A DNA stretch of 29,215 bases from Rhodobacterales bacterium UBA7416 (GCA_002469545.1 DKMK01000100.1:1-29215); one strand, 5' to 3'; counted from the stretch's first letter, positions 17,301 to 25,280 are shown. Program-made: numbers and translations. Notes: generated by a model not told the origin, from the letters alone.

Positions 17301-17636
17301 ATCGATACCTACCAAGAATACAGCAAGCGCATGCCCCAACTCGAAGCAATCTCGCAAACGGCACAGGCACGTATCCGCCCCGTGATCCTGACGACGATTA
17401 CAACAATGGCTGGCTTGACGCCAATGATGTTGGGGATTTCCATCGACTTCATCAACGGTGGATATTCCATTGATCAACCAACCGCGCTTTGGTGGAAACA
17501 ACTGGCAACTGCTGTAGTCTTTGGCTTGGGCATCGCAACGGTCCTAACACTGGTTTTAACACCGTCACTACTGGCTCTACGCATTTGGATCAGCAAAGGC
17601 GCCTACGCAGGCATAACACGCGCCTTTCGGCGTTAA
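14307..17636 (+). CDS. RND-family efflux permease (HAE1-like)
   Basis: This is a proton-driven trimeric exporter of the AcrB/MexF superfamily; the substrate is unknown. The 1109 residues include the typical N-terminal helix, two large periplasmic porter regions and 12 core membrane helices. The TM4 motif reads G-M-L-V-D-G-A-I-V-V-V-E, so only one of the two AcrB aspartates is present, with glycine at the second site; this variant is common in related pumps. The TM10 motif is V-V-N-N-N-I-V-L-I-D. The protein is about 60 residues longer than usual because of an insertion near residues 505-565 that contains two more hydrophobic segments. It is translationally coupled to the adaptor gene. Confidence 0.93.
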   Translation: MHGLVDWATDRARMILVFVAMSLAAGAMAYFSLPKEGEPDIDIPALFVSVPFPGISAEDSEKLIVKPLENKLKELDGLKTMSSTAAEGYGGVALEFEFGWDKTATIADVRDKANQAQAEFPNGADQYAINEINFSEFPIIVVSLSGQLPERTMTRVAKDLQDRIESMPEVLEAGLAGQRDEMLEVLIDPLKLEAYNVTAGELINVVTNNNLLIAAGEIESDAGAFAIKIPSSFSEPADVYNLPVKVNGDRVITLLDLAEIRLTFEDRLGTARFNGETTVAVQVVKRKGVNLIGTVALVKDVVDKAVSEWTPELRDAITINYSSDQSRQVGDMVSQLEGSVLTAIALVMIVVLAALGIRSALLVGFAIPTSFLLAFAIMGASGITISNMVMFGLILAVGMLVDGAIVVVEYADKRIAEGVGPMQAYGAAAKRMFWPIVSSTATTLCAFLPMLFWPGVPGEFMKMLPITLIYVLSASLLVALIYLPVVGGVAGRLTRVLENIANSLREKWSIWIRLLLVAISVGFIFFGATTLMNGAALPGVILFILGCFALSSTAASVRKVHVAADTEKPNLYARFITFIVGKWYMPPVVVALTVYFVITVFTLFGANNNGVEFFVTTEPENAIVYVRARGNLSLAEKDALVRDVEQRIQGIEGIQSAFAFAGDGGLDNNTGGATAPLDTVGQIQLETTPWEDRQGTPSGFDILKEVESRITDVPGVQVEILELAQGPATGKPLTLRVIGQNFDDLKIAAGIVRDHYESIDGPIKIEDTRPLPGIDWQIDVDVEKAGRYNADVAQVGAMVQLVTRGLKLGDMTTDTSDEDIDIRVRLPEKDRLLSTLETLRIRTASGLIPISNFITLRPVQKLGQIDRVDSKRYFDIKADVAEGVNAAEKIAEITEWLEAEQRLPAGIDWEWKGDQEDQADSMAFLGQAFAGALGLMFVILLAQFNSFYNSVLVLLAVVLSTVGVLIGMMVMGQAFSVIMTGIGIVALAGIVVNNNIVLIDTYQEYSKRMPQLEAISQTAQARIRPVILTTITTMAGLTPMMLGISIDFINGGYSIDQPTALWWKQLATAVVFGLGIATVLTLVLTPSLLALRIWISKGAYAGITRAFRR

Positions 17637-17655
17637 CCTGCACCGATAAAACATA

Positions 17656-17680
17656 CGCAAAGGCATTCATTGCCTTTGCG
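17656..17680. terminator. Stem-loop after the RND operon
   Basis: Perfect 10-bp arms (C-G-C-A-A-A-G-G-C-A and T-G-C-C-T-T-T-G-C-G) enclose a five-base loop, 20 bases after the permease stop. No U-tract follows, so it could terminate weakly, protect the mRNA end, or be a leader hairpin of the next gene 44 bases downstream. Confidence 0.45.
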
Positions 17681-17723
17681 CTCATTCTGGCTAGTCTGCG
17701 TCAAAACAAGCAAGGCAGGCACA

Positions 17724-18428
17724 ATGAATTCATTCTCAAAAATCATCGGAATAATCGCGATCTGCTTTGTGGCTCTCTTCGCAGTTCTGCACATCGTTCC
17801 ACTCCCAATTCCCGCCGCAATGCTTGTGGAAAACCCCACGCTAATTCGCCTCAAAGGCATTGATCGCAACCGCGCTATAACGGCACAGCTTCAATGGAAC
17901 AGTCCCAAAATTCGCCTTCGCGGGTTTCGCGTTGTCGCCGAAATAACTGGCACATTTACCGATTCAAATATCGTGTTGGATCAATTGATAAATCCAATAT
18001 CACCTGACGCGGTCATCGATAAACGCAAACTAAAGGTATTCATGCGTGACAACTCCACGCTGACCTGTGCGGGTAACAACGCGGGGCTAAAATGTCAGGG
18101 CCGACTACGCATGACGATCGACACATTCCTTGGGAAAATAAAAAATACGCTAACGATATCCACACAATCCACCAGCGCACTTGATGGAAACGAAATTACA
18201 CTCAGCCACCGCATAACCGAAGGTCGCGGCGTCCCGTCGTTGGTAATTGATGCATTAAACAAGGAACTAGCCAAGAAAGATCGCAGCAAAAGCCTGCCTG
18301 ATTTTTTCATAAACCATAACGTTGAAATTACAGACCACGCGTTTACAGGCAACAGCACAGACAATACCCTTGGCCTCAAAATGACACTGAAAATGTCAGT
18401 GTCATCATTGATCAAGGCTGTTTTTTAG
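17724..18428 (+). CDS. Membrane-anchored or exported protein of unknown function
   Basis: I do not recognise this 234-residue protein. It starts with a basic residue and a hydrophobic segment (about residues 6-27) that could be a signal anchor or an uncleaved signal peptide. The rest is polar and looks beta-rich, with many alternating hydrophobic residues and a close cysteine pair (T-C-A-G-N-N-A-G-L-K-C) that could form a disulfide in the periplasm. The start at 17724 follows AGGCAGG; a longer frame from 17670 would overlap the upstream stem-loop. It lies behind the RND operon in the same direction and is convergent with the dioxygenase gene. Confidence 0.68.
   Translation: MNSFSKIIGIIAICFVALFAVLHIVPLPIPAAMLVENPTLIRLKGIDRNRAITAQLQWNSPKIRLRGFRVVAEITGTFTDSNIVLDQLINPISPDAVIDKRKLKVFMRDNSTLTCAGNNAGLKCQGRLRMTIDTFLGKIKNTLTISTQSTSALDGNEITLSHRITEGRGVPSLVIDALNKELAKKDRSKSLPDFFINHNVEITDHAFTGNSTDNTLGLKMTLKMSVSSLIKAVF
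18381..18405. terminator. Perfect 10-bp hairpin at the 3' end of the unknown-function gene
   Basis: A-T-G-A-C-A-C-T-G-A and T-C-A-G-T-G-T-C-A-T enclose a five-base loop. It lies inside the last codons of the plus-strand gene and 30 bases beyond the stop of the convergent dioxygenase gene. On the minus strand a short T-run follows, so it may terminate the dioxygenase transcript; on the plus strand a T6 run comes 14 bases later. Confidence 0.5.
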
Positions 18429-18434
18429 TTCAGC

Positions 18435-19616
18435 TCACGCGCCTTGGCGCAGGGTCATTTCATCCAACTGGCTCGCAAAATCATCTGCACTCATCCCCTC
18501 GGACAAAGCACGTAATAAAAATACTTGTTGCGTTTCGGGTGCCAACCCGCCCTTGGGTGGATCGCGATCAAGATTGGTTGGAAACGAATACCCCTCCGCC
18601 GTTGATGAAATCGCTGCATTCAGCTCAGCTTCACTTAACACGCCATCACGCAATGCCTTTTGTGCAAACGGGTAAATCAACTTGCACATTTTACGCCGAT
18701 CAATTGTCTCCATTGCACGCCCAAACGCAGACGAAACTTGCAACAGATTAACCATGCGATGCACATCAGTGGTCGAATTCGCACCCGCGCCATGGAACAA
18801 CGCTGGATTAAAAAACAACGCATCCCCCTTATTCAGCGGCAACTGCACACACCGCTCTTCAAACAACGCACGAAAATCCTGACGGCGCCATGCGGCGTAA
18901 CCCGCTCGATATGCTTGTGAAAACGGCAACAATTTTGTTGGTCCGCTGGCCAAATCCATATCGCAATGCGCGATCCCGCCTTGCAATGTCAAAACAGGAG
19001 ACAAATCATGCACATGCGCTGGATACTGCGCACTGATGTCTGCCGTTTGAAATCCCAAATGGTAATCGCGATGCGCCGTTTGTGCCGCACCACCAGGATG
19101 CACCAAATTCACCTGTGCCGTCATCTGATAATTTGGCCCCAACCATGCTTCGCACACAGCTTCGATCGCTGTATTGCCAAAGTATCGTAAAAACACATCA
19201 GGCCCACTTTCACACAATTTTTGCAACGAATTCCAAATACGATCATTCGCCCCAGACGCCGCAAAGTGATCACTCCCGCCCCCGCTACCTTGCTTTTCCA
19301 TCGCAATAATTTCTTCGAATTTTGCAGTGACTTCATCAATGACCGTTGTATCCGCATAAGCGCCACGTAACGCCAACACACCTGCCCCATTCATCAAAAC
19401 ACCTGCCCATTCGCGCATAATTTCGCGACGCGTTGGCGTATCCAACAACGCGTTTTGCAACTCCTGTACATCATAAATGGGAATATTTTTTTGCACATCA
19501 GCGGCAAATGGAACATCCTGCGCACGTGTTGTTTGCTCAATCAAGGCTGTGAATTCATTCAGCTCACAATCCTCATCTGTAAAATACCCAATCCGCTGTT
19601 GGTTCCGCTCACTCAT
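18435..19616 (-). CDS. Phytanoyl-CoA dioxygenase family protein
   Basis: This is an Fe(II)/2-oxoglutarate-dependent oxygenase of the PhyH family; the substrate is not predictable. The 393-residue protein shows the iron-binding H-R-D triplet (His182, Asp184) in T-A-H-R-D-Y-H, the distal histidine His275 in P-A-L-F-H-G-A-G, and Arg287 in V-H-R-M-V-N for 2-oxoglutarate. It is longer than many family members because of an N-terminal helical region. The start at 19616 has AGGAGAG just upstream; the longer frame lacks a site. It is divergent from a LacI-type regulator 81 bases away, which probably controls it. Confidence 0.85.
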   Translation of the reverse strand: MSERNQQRIGYFTDEDCELNEFTALIEQTTRAQDVPFAADVQKNIPIYDVQELQNALLDTPTRREIMREWAGVLMNGAGVLALRGAYADTTVIDEVTAKFEEIIAMEKQGSGGGSDHFAASGANDRIWNSLQKLCESGPDVFLRYFGNTAIEAVCEAWLGPNYQMTAQVNLVHPGGAAQTAHRDYHLGFQTADISAQYPAHVHDLSPVLTLQGGIAHCDMDLASGPTKLLPFSQAYRAGYAAWRRQDFRALFEERCVQLPLNKGDALFFNPALFHGAGANSTTDVHRMVNLLQVSSAFGRAMETIDRRKMCKLIYPFAQKALRDGVLSEAELNAAISSTAEGYSFPTNLDRDPPKGGLAPETQQVFLLRALSEGMSADDFASQLDEMTLRQGA

Positions 19617-19697
19617 GATCACTCTCCTTGTGTATGGTTCCCAGCTTGCAACAAAAACATCTTGCTTGGTGGACGAAAACACATCAAAAACACATCA

Positions 19698-20717
19698 ATG
19701 ACCCATCGTTTCCCCCTCAAAGAAATCGCACGCCAAGCAGGCCTTGGCACCGCAACCGTGGATCGTGCCATCAACAACCGCGCCCACGTAAGCCCTCAGA
19801 CGCAGGCCCGTGTCACAGCCGCTATCGCAGAACTCAAAGCCCAAGAGACACAACTATCTGCACGTGGGCGGCGCATGTTTTTTGATTTCGTAACCGAAGC
19901 TCCATCACGCTTCAGTCGCGAAATCCAGACCGCCGCAGAAAAAATCCTGCCGCAGATTGGGCCAGCAGTTTGTCGTCCACGGTTTTTAAGCCAAGAAATC
20001 ATGTCAGAAACAGAGGTGCTAAGCGCACTTAATCGCATCGCAAAACGTGGCAGTCATGGCATATGCCTAAAGGCGCGAAACCTGCCCGCAATTCGCGACG
20101 CCGTCGACAATCTGATTGCATCAGGAATACCAGTGGTCACGCTAGTGACCGATATTTTACCTTCGCAGCGCACAGCCTACGTCGGACTGGACAATCACAG
20201 CGCAGGACGCACCGCTGCATTTCTCATCGCGCAAACAGTTGGACAGACAACAGGAACAATCCTAGCCACCCGCAGCAATGCACGCTTCCAAGGCGAAGAG
20301 GCACGTGAAACAGCGTTCAGGGAAACCCTTGGTACACTATGCCCAAACTTGCACATCATAGATATCAATGGCGGCAACGGCATACACTATGAAACTGCAA
20401 AGCTCATGCATAAAGTTGTTGATCAACTGACCAATCTACGCGGTGTGTATTCAATGGGTGGCGGCAACAAAACCATTCTCGACGTACTTGATCAACACCA
20501 TCTAAAACCGAACATTTTTGTGGCCCATGATCTGGACCAAGAAAACCGTGCTTTAATCCAACGCGGTCATCTCCACTATGTCCTACACCACAATCTCGAA
20601 ACAGATCTTCATAATGTTTTCGGGTCTTTCCTACATCACCATAAGCTGACGTCGGACCCACCAGTGAACACCATTTCAAACATACAGGTGATAACACCGA
20701 TGAATGTACCGATATAA
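19698..20717 (+). CDS. LacI-family transcriptional regulator
   Basis: The 339-residue protein has an N-terminal LacI helix-turn-helix and hinge (L-K-E-I-A-R-Q-A-G-L-G-T-A-T-V-D-R-A-I-N, then V-S-P-Q-T-Q-A-R-V), followed by a periplasmic-binding-protein-like effector domain (A-Y-V-G-L-D-N-H-S-A-G-R-T-A, and later G-V-Y-S-M-G-G-G-N-K). The ligand is unknown, often a sugar or polyol in this family. The start at 19698 puts the helix-turn-helix at the N-terminus; the frame is open further upstream but overlaps the divergent gene. No classical LacI operator was found in the 81-base gap. The gap does contain two copies of A-A-A-A-C-A-C-A-T-C-A next to the start codon. Confidence 0.9.
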   Translation: MTHRFPLKEIARQAGLGTATVDRAINNRAHVSPQTQARVTAAIAELKAQETQLSARGRRMFFDFVTEAPSRFSREIQTAAEKILPQIGPAVCRPRFLSQEIMSETEVLSALNRIAKRGSHGICLKARNLPAIRDAVDNLIASGIPVVTLVTDILPSQRTAYVGLDNHSAGRTAAFLIAQTVGQTTGTILATRSNARFQGEEARETAFRETLGTLCPNLHIIDINGGNGIHYETAKLMHKVVDQLTNLRGVYSMGGGNKTILDVLDQHHLKPNIFVAHDLDQENRALIQRGHLHYVLHHNLETDLHNVFGSFLHHHKLTSDPPVNTISNIQVITPMNVPI

Positions 20718-20730
20718 ATCCTGCGGGTTT

Positions 20731-22557
20731 TTACGCCGCTCCTTCAACTTCTTCGGATTCCTGCATATGCCACATATGTGCATAACGACCATCGCGTTTT
20801 ATCAACTCATCATGTGTGCCTTCTTCGACAATCACACCACGTTCTAAAACCACGATTTTATCGGCGTCCACAACCGTGGATAAACGGTGCGCAATCATGA
20901 TCACTGACCGCCCCGTACCCAATCCACGCAGGCTCTCTTGAATATCGCGTTCGGTTTCTGTGTCCAACGCAGATGTCGCCTCGTCCAACACCAAAATCGG
21001 TGGATCTTTCAACAACGTACGTGCAATACCTACACGTTGTTTTTCACCACCAGATAATTTCAATCCACGTTCGCCAACAGTCGTCTGATATCCATCAGGC
21101 AGGCTCATCACAAAATCATGTATTTTCGCCGCTTTCGCCGCGCCCACGATATCACTCTGACTTGCGCCTTCGCGACCATAGGCAATGTTGTACCCAATGG
21201 TATCGTTAAACAAAACCGTATCTTGCGGTACGATCCCAATGGCTTCGTGCACTGAACTCTGCGTCACATCACGCACATCCTGTCCGTCAATTTTCAACGA
21301 GCCATGTCCCACATCATAAAAACGGAACAACAACCGCCCAATCGTCGATTTGCCAGAACCAGACGGCCCAACAACAGCAACAGTTTCACCTTGCCCCACA
21401 CGCAGCTTCAAACCTGCCAAAATCACGCGATCCGGGTTATACCCAAACGTAACATCGTCAAATTCAATCATGCCACCGTCGACCTTCAATGCCTTCGCAT
21501 CTGGCTTATCAACGACTTCTTGTGGCTGGCCCAATAAATCAAACATCTCGCCCATATCGACCAGTGCTTGTCGAATTTCACGGTACACAGTTCCCAAAAA
21601 TCCAAGCGGCATAGTGATCTGAATCATATACGCATTCACCATGACGAAATCGCCAACCGTCAACGTTCCATCTTGAACGCCCATAGCGGCCAAAACCATC
21701 ACGCCAACCAGTCCAAGCGTAATTAAAAACGCCTGACCAAAATTCAAAAATGCCAGCGAGTAATTTGTTTTCAATGCCGCCGCTTCATAGCCTCGCATAC
21801 TGTCGTCATACCGCATGGCTTCACGCTCTTCTGCCGCGAAATATTTCACAGTTTCAAAATTCAACAGGCTATCAATCGCCTTTTGATTGGCGTCCGTGTC
21901 TTTATCATTCATTTCTTTGCGCACTTGTACGCGCCATTCAGTCACCGCAAACGTGAACCAAATATACAGCGCAATCGTCACCAGAACAATCGCCATATAA
22001 AGCGGCCCAAATGCAAAATAAAAGATACCAGCAACAATCAACAATTTTAAAATTAACGGCCCAATGGAAAACAGCATGAACCGCAACAGAAACTCAACAC
22101 CCTTTACACCGCGTTCAATAATCCGGCTTAACCCACCGGTTTTACGCGTGATATGATACCGCAATGACAAACGGTGCATGTGTTGAAATGTTTCCAACGC
22201 CAGTTGGCGCAATGCACGTTGACCAACACGCGCGAAAATAACATCGCGAAGCTGACTAAATCCTACGGCCAATAAACGCATAACACCGTAAGCAACGGTC
22301 AATCCAACCGCCCCCGCCGTCAGCAAATAAACCGTCTGATCGGCCCCAGCATCTGGTGCTAAACCATCCACTGCCGCTTTGTACAAAAACGGCGCCATAA
22401 CGCCAATAATTTCACCAAGGATCAGCGCAAGCATTGCCAAAACAACACGAAACTTAATGCCAGGACGGTCCTTTGGCCACAAATAAGGCAACACGGATTT
22501 AATAACCCCCATTGCCTGCCCGCGCTTGATCGTCACTTTGCTTGTCGTTGGTCGCAT
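20731..22557 (-). CDS. Atm1-type ABC exporter (fused permease and ATPase)
   Basis: This is a homodimeric inner-membrane exporter of the Atm1/HMT group, which in relatives moves glutathione-linked sulfur or metal compounds and supports iron-sulfur or metal homeostasis. The 608-residue protein has six membrane helices (including L-Y-K-A-A-V-D-G-L) and then the nucleotide-binding domain with Walker A G-P-S-G-S-G-K-S-T, Q-loop I-V-P-Q-D, signature L-S-G-G-E-K-Q-R, Walker B I-L-V-L-D-E-A-T-S and H-loop I-A-H-R-L-S-T. The start at 22557 has AAGGAG upstream, inside a 12-bp hairpin; an internal ATG at 22512 is an alternative. It follows the LysM gene on the same strand. Confidence 0.88.
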   Translation of the reverse strand: MRPTTSKVTIKRGQAMGVIKSVLPYLWPKDRPGIKFRVVLAMLALILGEIIGVMAPFLYKAAVDGLAPDAGADQTVYLLTAGAVGLTVAYGVMRLLAVGFSQLRDVIFARVGQRALRQLALETFQHMHRLSLRYHITRKTGGLSRIIERGVKGVEFLLRFMLFSIGPLILKLLIVAGIFYFAFGPLYMAIVLVTIALYIWFTFAVTEWRVQVRKEMNDKDTDANQKAIDSLLNFETVKYFAAEEREAMRYDDSMRGYEAAALKTNYSLAFLNFGQAFLITLGLVGVMVLAAMGVQDGTLTVGDFVMVNAYMIQITMPLGFLGTVYREIRQALVDMGEMFDLLGQPQEVVDKPDAKALKVDGGMIEFDDVTFGYNPDRVILAGLKLRVGQGETVAVVGPSGSGKSTIGRLLFRFYDVGHGSLKIDGQDVRDVTQSSVHEAIGIVPQDTVLFNDTIGYNIAYGREGASQSDIVGAAKAAKIHDFVMSLPDGYQTTVGERGLKLSGGEKQRVGIARTLLKDPPILVLDEATSALDTETERDIQESLRGLGTGRSVIMIAHRLSTVVDADKIVVLERGVIVEEGTHDELIKRDGRYAHMWHMQESEEVEGAA

Positions 22558-22587
22558 TATGCTTAATCTCCTTGAAGATTAAGCATA
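22558..22587 (-). promoter_or_regulatory. Perfect 12-bp hairpin over the ribosome-binding site of the Atm1-type gene
   Basis: On the minus strand the arms T-A-T-G-C-T-T-A-A-T-C-T and A-G-A-T-T-A-A-G-C-A-T-A enclose a six-base loop T-C-A-A-G-G, and the start codon follows the second arm directly. The ribosome-binding site AAGGAG lies partly in the loop and partly in the stem. Only 3 of 12 pairs are G-C. It could be a translational switch, an RNA thermometer, or a DNA operator. Confidence 0.65.
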
Positions 22588-22637
22588 TCGCCCTGCCAAA
22601 AGATTGACCAGCATATTCAGATGCATATTTTCAAAGA

Positions 22638-23804
22638 TCAGTTGTCAGGAACTTCGAATACCTGACCCGGAAAAATCATGTTGGGATCTTTGATTGTGTC
22701 ACGGTTCGCCTCAAATATTTGAACATACCGATCACCCGATCCATATTTCAGCTCTGCCAATTGCCACAACGTAAATCCAGGCTGAACAGTTGCAGCGCCT
22801 TCTTTCATTTCAGCGATCACACGCTGGAATGGGCTCTCGACACGTTCAACAACTTTGCCAGTTTCATCCACGGCATCAACACGAACTGTATAAATGCCTT
22901 CTTTGATGTCGGGTACTTCAAAGCGCCAACTTCCATCGTCGACCGCCCCCAAACTCACAGGTTTGTTGTCCACATAAACGCGCACCGCTTGATCTGTGGT
23001 CCCACGTCCGGCGAAAACCACATCACCCTTAGCTGAATAATTAATAGTGTCCAAAGACAGCTCTTGAACTTTGGGGCCTAATTCACCCTGTTCTTGCACA
23101 ACGACATCACCACTCGCCTCCGCGATCACAACCTTTGGTGCGACTTTCTCACCCACTGGGCTTGGCATTACTAAAACAGACTCAACAGATTTCACTGTAA
23201 CATCGCCCATTTCTTCTAATTGTAATTCCATTGGCTCGTTGCCTTCTGGCATTGTCGTGATAAACGCAAATGCACCATCACTCCCCACACGCGCCACACT
23301 GATTTCTTTGCCATCCGCAACCAGACGGACCTCGGTATTTGGCGTGGCCTTACCCGCAATAACTGCCGCCCCATCGCGATCCACGCGCACCAAGTCAAAA
23401 GTCGGCGCTTGAACTTCAGGTTTCGGCGCAACCTCTACAATGACAACTGGCTCTGGGATAACGTCCGGTTCAATAACCTCTGGCTCAACAATCACAACTT
23501 CTGGCTCAGCCACAACAATCTCTGGTTCAACAATCACAGCCTCAGGCTCGACCACAGCAACCACTGGCTCCACATCCGCGACCACTGGTTCAACAACAAC
23601 TTCTGGAACAGCGGCAGTAAATGTTGAGGCTTCACTTTGAACAACATCAACACGTTTCATCCACTGCGCAATCCCAAAGAAAATTGCCAAAATAAGCAAG
23701 CCACCACCGACTAACAAAATCGTTTCCTTGTCACTCCGTGACTGCTTTTCTTGCGGTTCTGCATCCAAATCTTGTGACTCAGTTTCCAAATTCTCTTCGC
23801 TCAT
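22638..23804 (-). CDS. Membrane-anchored LysM peptidoglycan-binding protein
   Basis: The 388-residue protein has an acidic cytoplasmic N-terminus, one membrane helix at about residues 29-47, a long low-complexity region of repeated V-V-E-P / V-A-E-P / V-I-V-E-P units (about residues 60-130), an Ig- or carboxypeptidase-regulatory-like beta domain region, and a C-terminal LysM domain (V-Q-P-G-F-T-L-W-Q-L-A ... I-F-E-A-N-R ... I-F-P-G-Q-V-F-E-V-P). The acidic proline-rich region probably spans the periplasm so that LysM can reach peptidoglycan. The start at 23804 has AGGGGA upstream. It is divergent from the LOG-family gene. Confidence 0.88.
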   Translation of the reverse strand: MSEENLETESQDLDAEPQEKQSRSDKETILLVGGGLLILAIFFGIAQWMKRVDVVQSEASTFTAAVPEVVVEPVVADVEPVVAVVEPEAVIVEPEIVVAEPEVVIVEPEVIEPDVIPEPVVIVEVAPKPEVQAPTFDLVRVDRDGAAVIAGKATPNTEVRLVADGKEISVARVGSDGAFAFITTMPEGNEPMELQLEEMGDVTVKSVESVLVMPSPVGEKVAPKVVIAEASGDVVVQEQGELGPKVQELSLDTINYSAKGDVVFAGRGTTDQAVRVYVDNKPVSLGAVDDGSWRFEVPDIKEGIYTVRVDAVDETGKVVERVESPFQRVIAEMKEGAATVQPGFTLWQLAELKYGSGDRYVQIFEANRDTIKDPNMIFPGQVFEVPDN

Positions 23805-23853
23805 ATTCCAATGTCCCCTTGGTCTTCTTAACCAACAGGTGTAAGTATAAAAC

Positions 23854-24414
23854 ATGAATTCACAAAGTAAAAAATCCGTATGCGTATATTGCGCGCACCG
23901 TGATGGCGTAAAACCCTGCTATTTAAACGCCGCACGCGATACAGGCGCACTCATTGCACGCCTTGATATGCGTTTGGTCTATGGGGCTGGCGACATCGGT
24001 CTTATGGGCGCGGTCGCCGATGCGGCCCAAGCGGCTGGTGCAGAAACATTCGGCGTTATCCCTCAACACCTCATGAACAAAGAGGTCGGTAAACGCGATC
24101 TTACCAGCTTCGTCATCACCGAAAATATGCACGAGCGCAAAAAGATCATGGTGATGAACGCCGACGCCTTTGTCCTACTTCCTGGTGGGTTTGGCAGTTT
24201 AGATGAATTTTTCGAACTCATCACATGGCGTCAACTTGGTCTGCATTCCAAACCCTGTTTTATCTATAACGTAGATGGCTATTGGGACGCTTTGATTGCT
24301 TTGATCAACAACCAGATCGAACAGGGCTTTGTACCAACTGAAAATATAGATTATTTCACAACGGTTACGACCCTTGATGAACTTGAATCAGGGCTAACTC
24401 AGGCTTTGTCCTGA
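23854..24414 (+). CDS. LOG-family nucleotide 5'-monophosphate phosphoribohydrolase
   Basis: LOG proteins release a nucleobase such as a cytokinin from its riboside 5'-monophosphate; in bacteria the natural substrate is often unclear. The 186-residue protein has the Rossmann-like features of the family: Y-G-A-G-D-I-G-L-M-G (residues 43-52), M-H-E-R-K-K (92-97) and P-G-G-F-G-S-L-D-E (110-118), the last a serine variant of the P-G-G-x-G-T-x-x-E motif. Its 3' end overlaps the convergent rarD gene by 16 bases. Confidence 0.92.
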   Translation: MNSQSKKSVCVYCAHRDGVKPCYLNAARDTGALIARLDMRLVYGAGDIGLMGAVADAAQAAGAETFGVIPQHLMNKEVGKRDLTSFVITENMHERKKIMVMNADAFVLLPGGFGSLDEFFELITWRQLGLHSKPCFIYNVDGYWDALIALINNQIEQGFVPTENIDYFTTVTTLDELESGLTQALS

Positions 24415-25280
24415 CGCAACGCGTTGTACGAATAAATTGCCAACCCCGTCCAGATCAGCGCAAACGCCATCATATGCGTACGGCTAAACGGCTCCATAAA
24501 TACCATTGTCGCCAACAGAAACTGTAATGTCGGATTGATATATTGCACCAAACCAACGGTCGCTAATTTCAACCGCTCCATGGCATAGGCCATCAATATC
24601 AACGGGAACCCTGTCAACACACCCGACAGGATCAACAATCCGCTAATACCAACGCTGCTACCAAAATACCCACCACTGCGCCCTGCAACACCCTGCCAGT
24701 CAAACATATGTGCGCCAAACAACCAGATCAGCGCCAACGGCGCCAATAACATCACTTCCCAAAATACAGATCGCATCGGCCCGATCGTCAATGGTTTCTT
24801 GATCAAACCATACAGACCAAACGTACCTGCCAAAATCAGCGATATATATGGGATTTCACCGACACCAATACTTAATAACAATACCGCAACGGTGGCCAAT
24901 CCAACCGCGAACCACTGTGCTGGCTTCAATTTCTCGCCCAGAAATACGGCTCCCAACATCACAGCAACCAATGGGAAAATATAGTACCCTAAACTGCTCT
25001 GCGCGACTTTACCCACTTGCACCGCATATATGAAAAAGAACCAATTGATACTGACCATCAATGCAGCAATCCCCACACGGATCACAGCACGCCAGTTCAA
25101 CCATTCCATACGTCCACGTATCACCAAAATGATACCAATAAATACGGCCGACCAAATCGTGCGATGGCTTAAAACTTCAAGTGGTGGAACTTGGGCAATG
25201 CTACGATAATACAAGGCCGACAGGCCCCAGATCGTACAAGCCAATAACATGGCTAAAACACCTTTAGTTTCTTCTCTCAT
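24399..25280 (-). CDS. rarD: EamA-family transporter RarD
   Basis: This is a ten-helix membrane permease of the drug/metabolite transporter superfamily; RarD's physiological substrate is not established. The 293-residue length fits the family. The N-terminal motif G-V-L-A-M-L-L-A-C-T-I-W-G-L-S-A-L-Y-Y and the second half with G-L-V-Q-Y-I-N-P-T-L-Q-F are characteristic. The ATG at 25280 was chosen because AAAGGA lies 7 bases upstream; an in-frame TTG at 25298 would place the start before that site. It lies downstream of sodB on the same strand, behind an intrinsic terminator. Confidence 0.9.
   Translation of the reverse strand: MREETKGVLAMLLACTIWGLSALYYRSIAQVPPLEVLSHRTIWSAVFIGIILVIRGRMEWLNWRAVIRVGIAALMVSINWFFFIYAVQVGKVAQSSLGYYIFPLVAVMLGAVFLGEKLKPAQWFAVGLATVAVLLLSIGVGEIPYISLILAGTFGLYGLIKKPLTIGPMRSVFWEVMLLAPLALIWLFGAHMFDWQGVAGRSGGYFGSSVGISGLLILSGVLTGFPLILMAYAMERLKLATVGLVQYINPTLQFLLATMVFMEPFSRTHMMAFALIWTGLAIYSYNALRQDKA

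Noticed and set aside
17103..17501. Minus-strand frame of 132 codons inside the RND permease
   Set aside because: The translation is rich in His, Asp and Cys, as expected from reversing membrane-protein codons; no independent support was found.
19617..19697. Classical LacI operator between the dioxygenase and regulator genes
   Set aside because: No palindrome with the central C-G expected for LacI-family sites could be found; only a short direct repeat is present.
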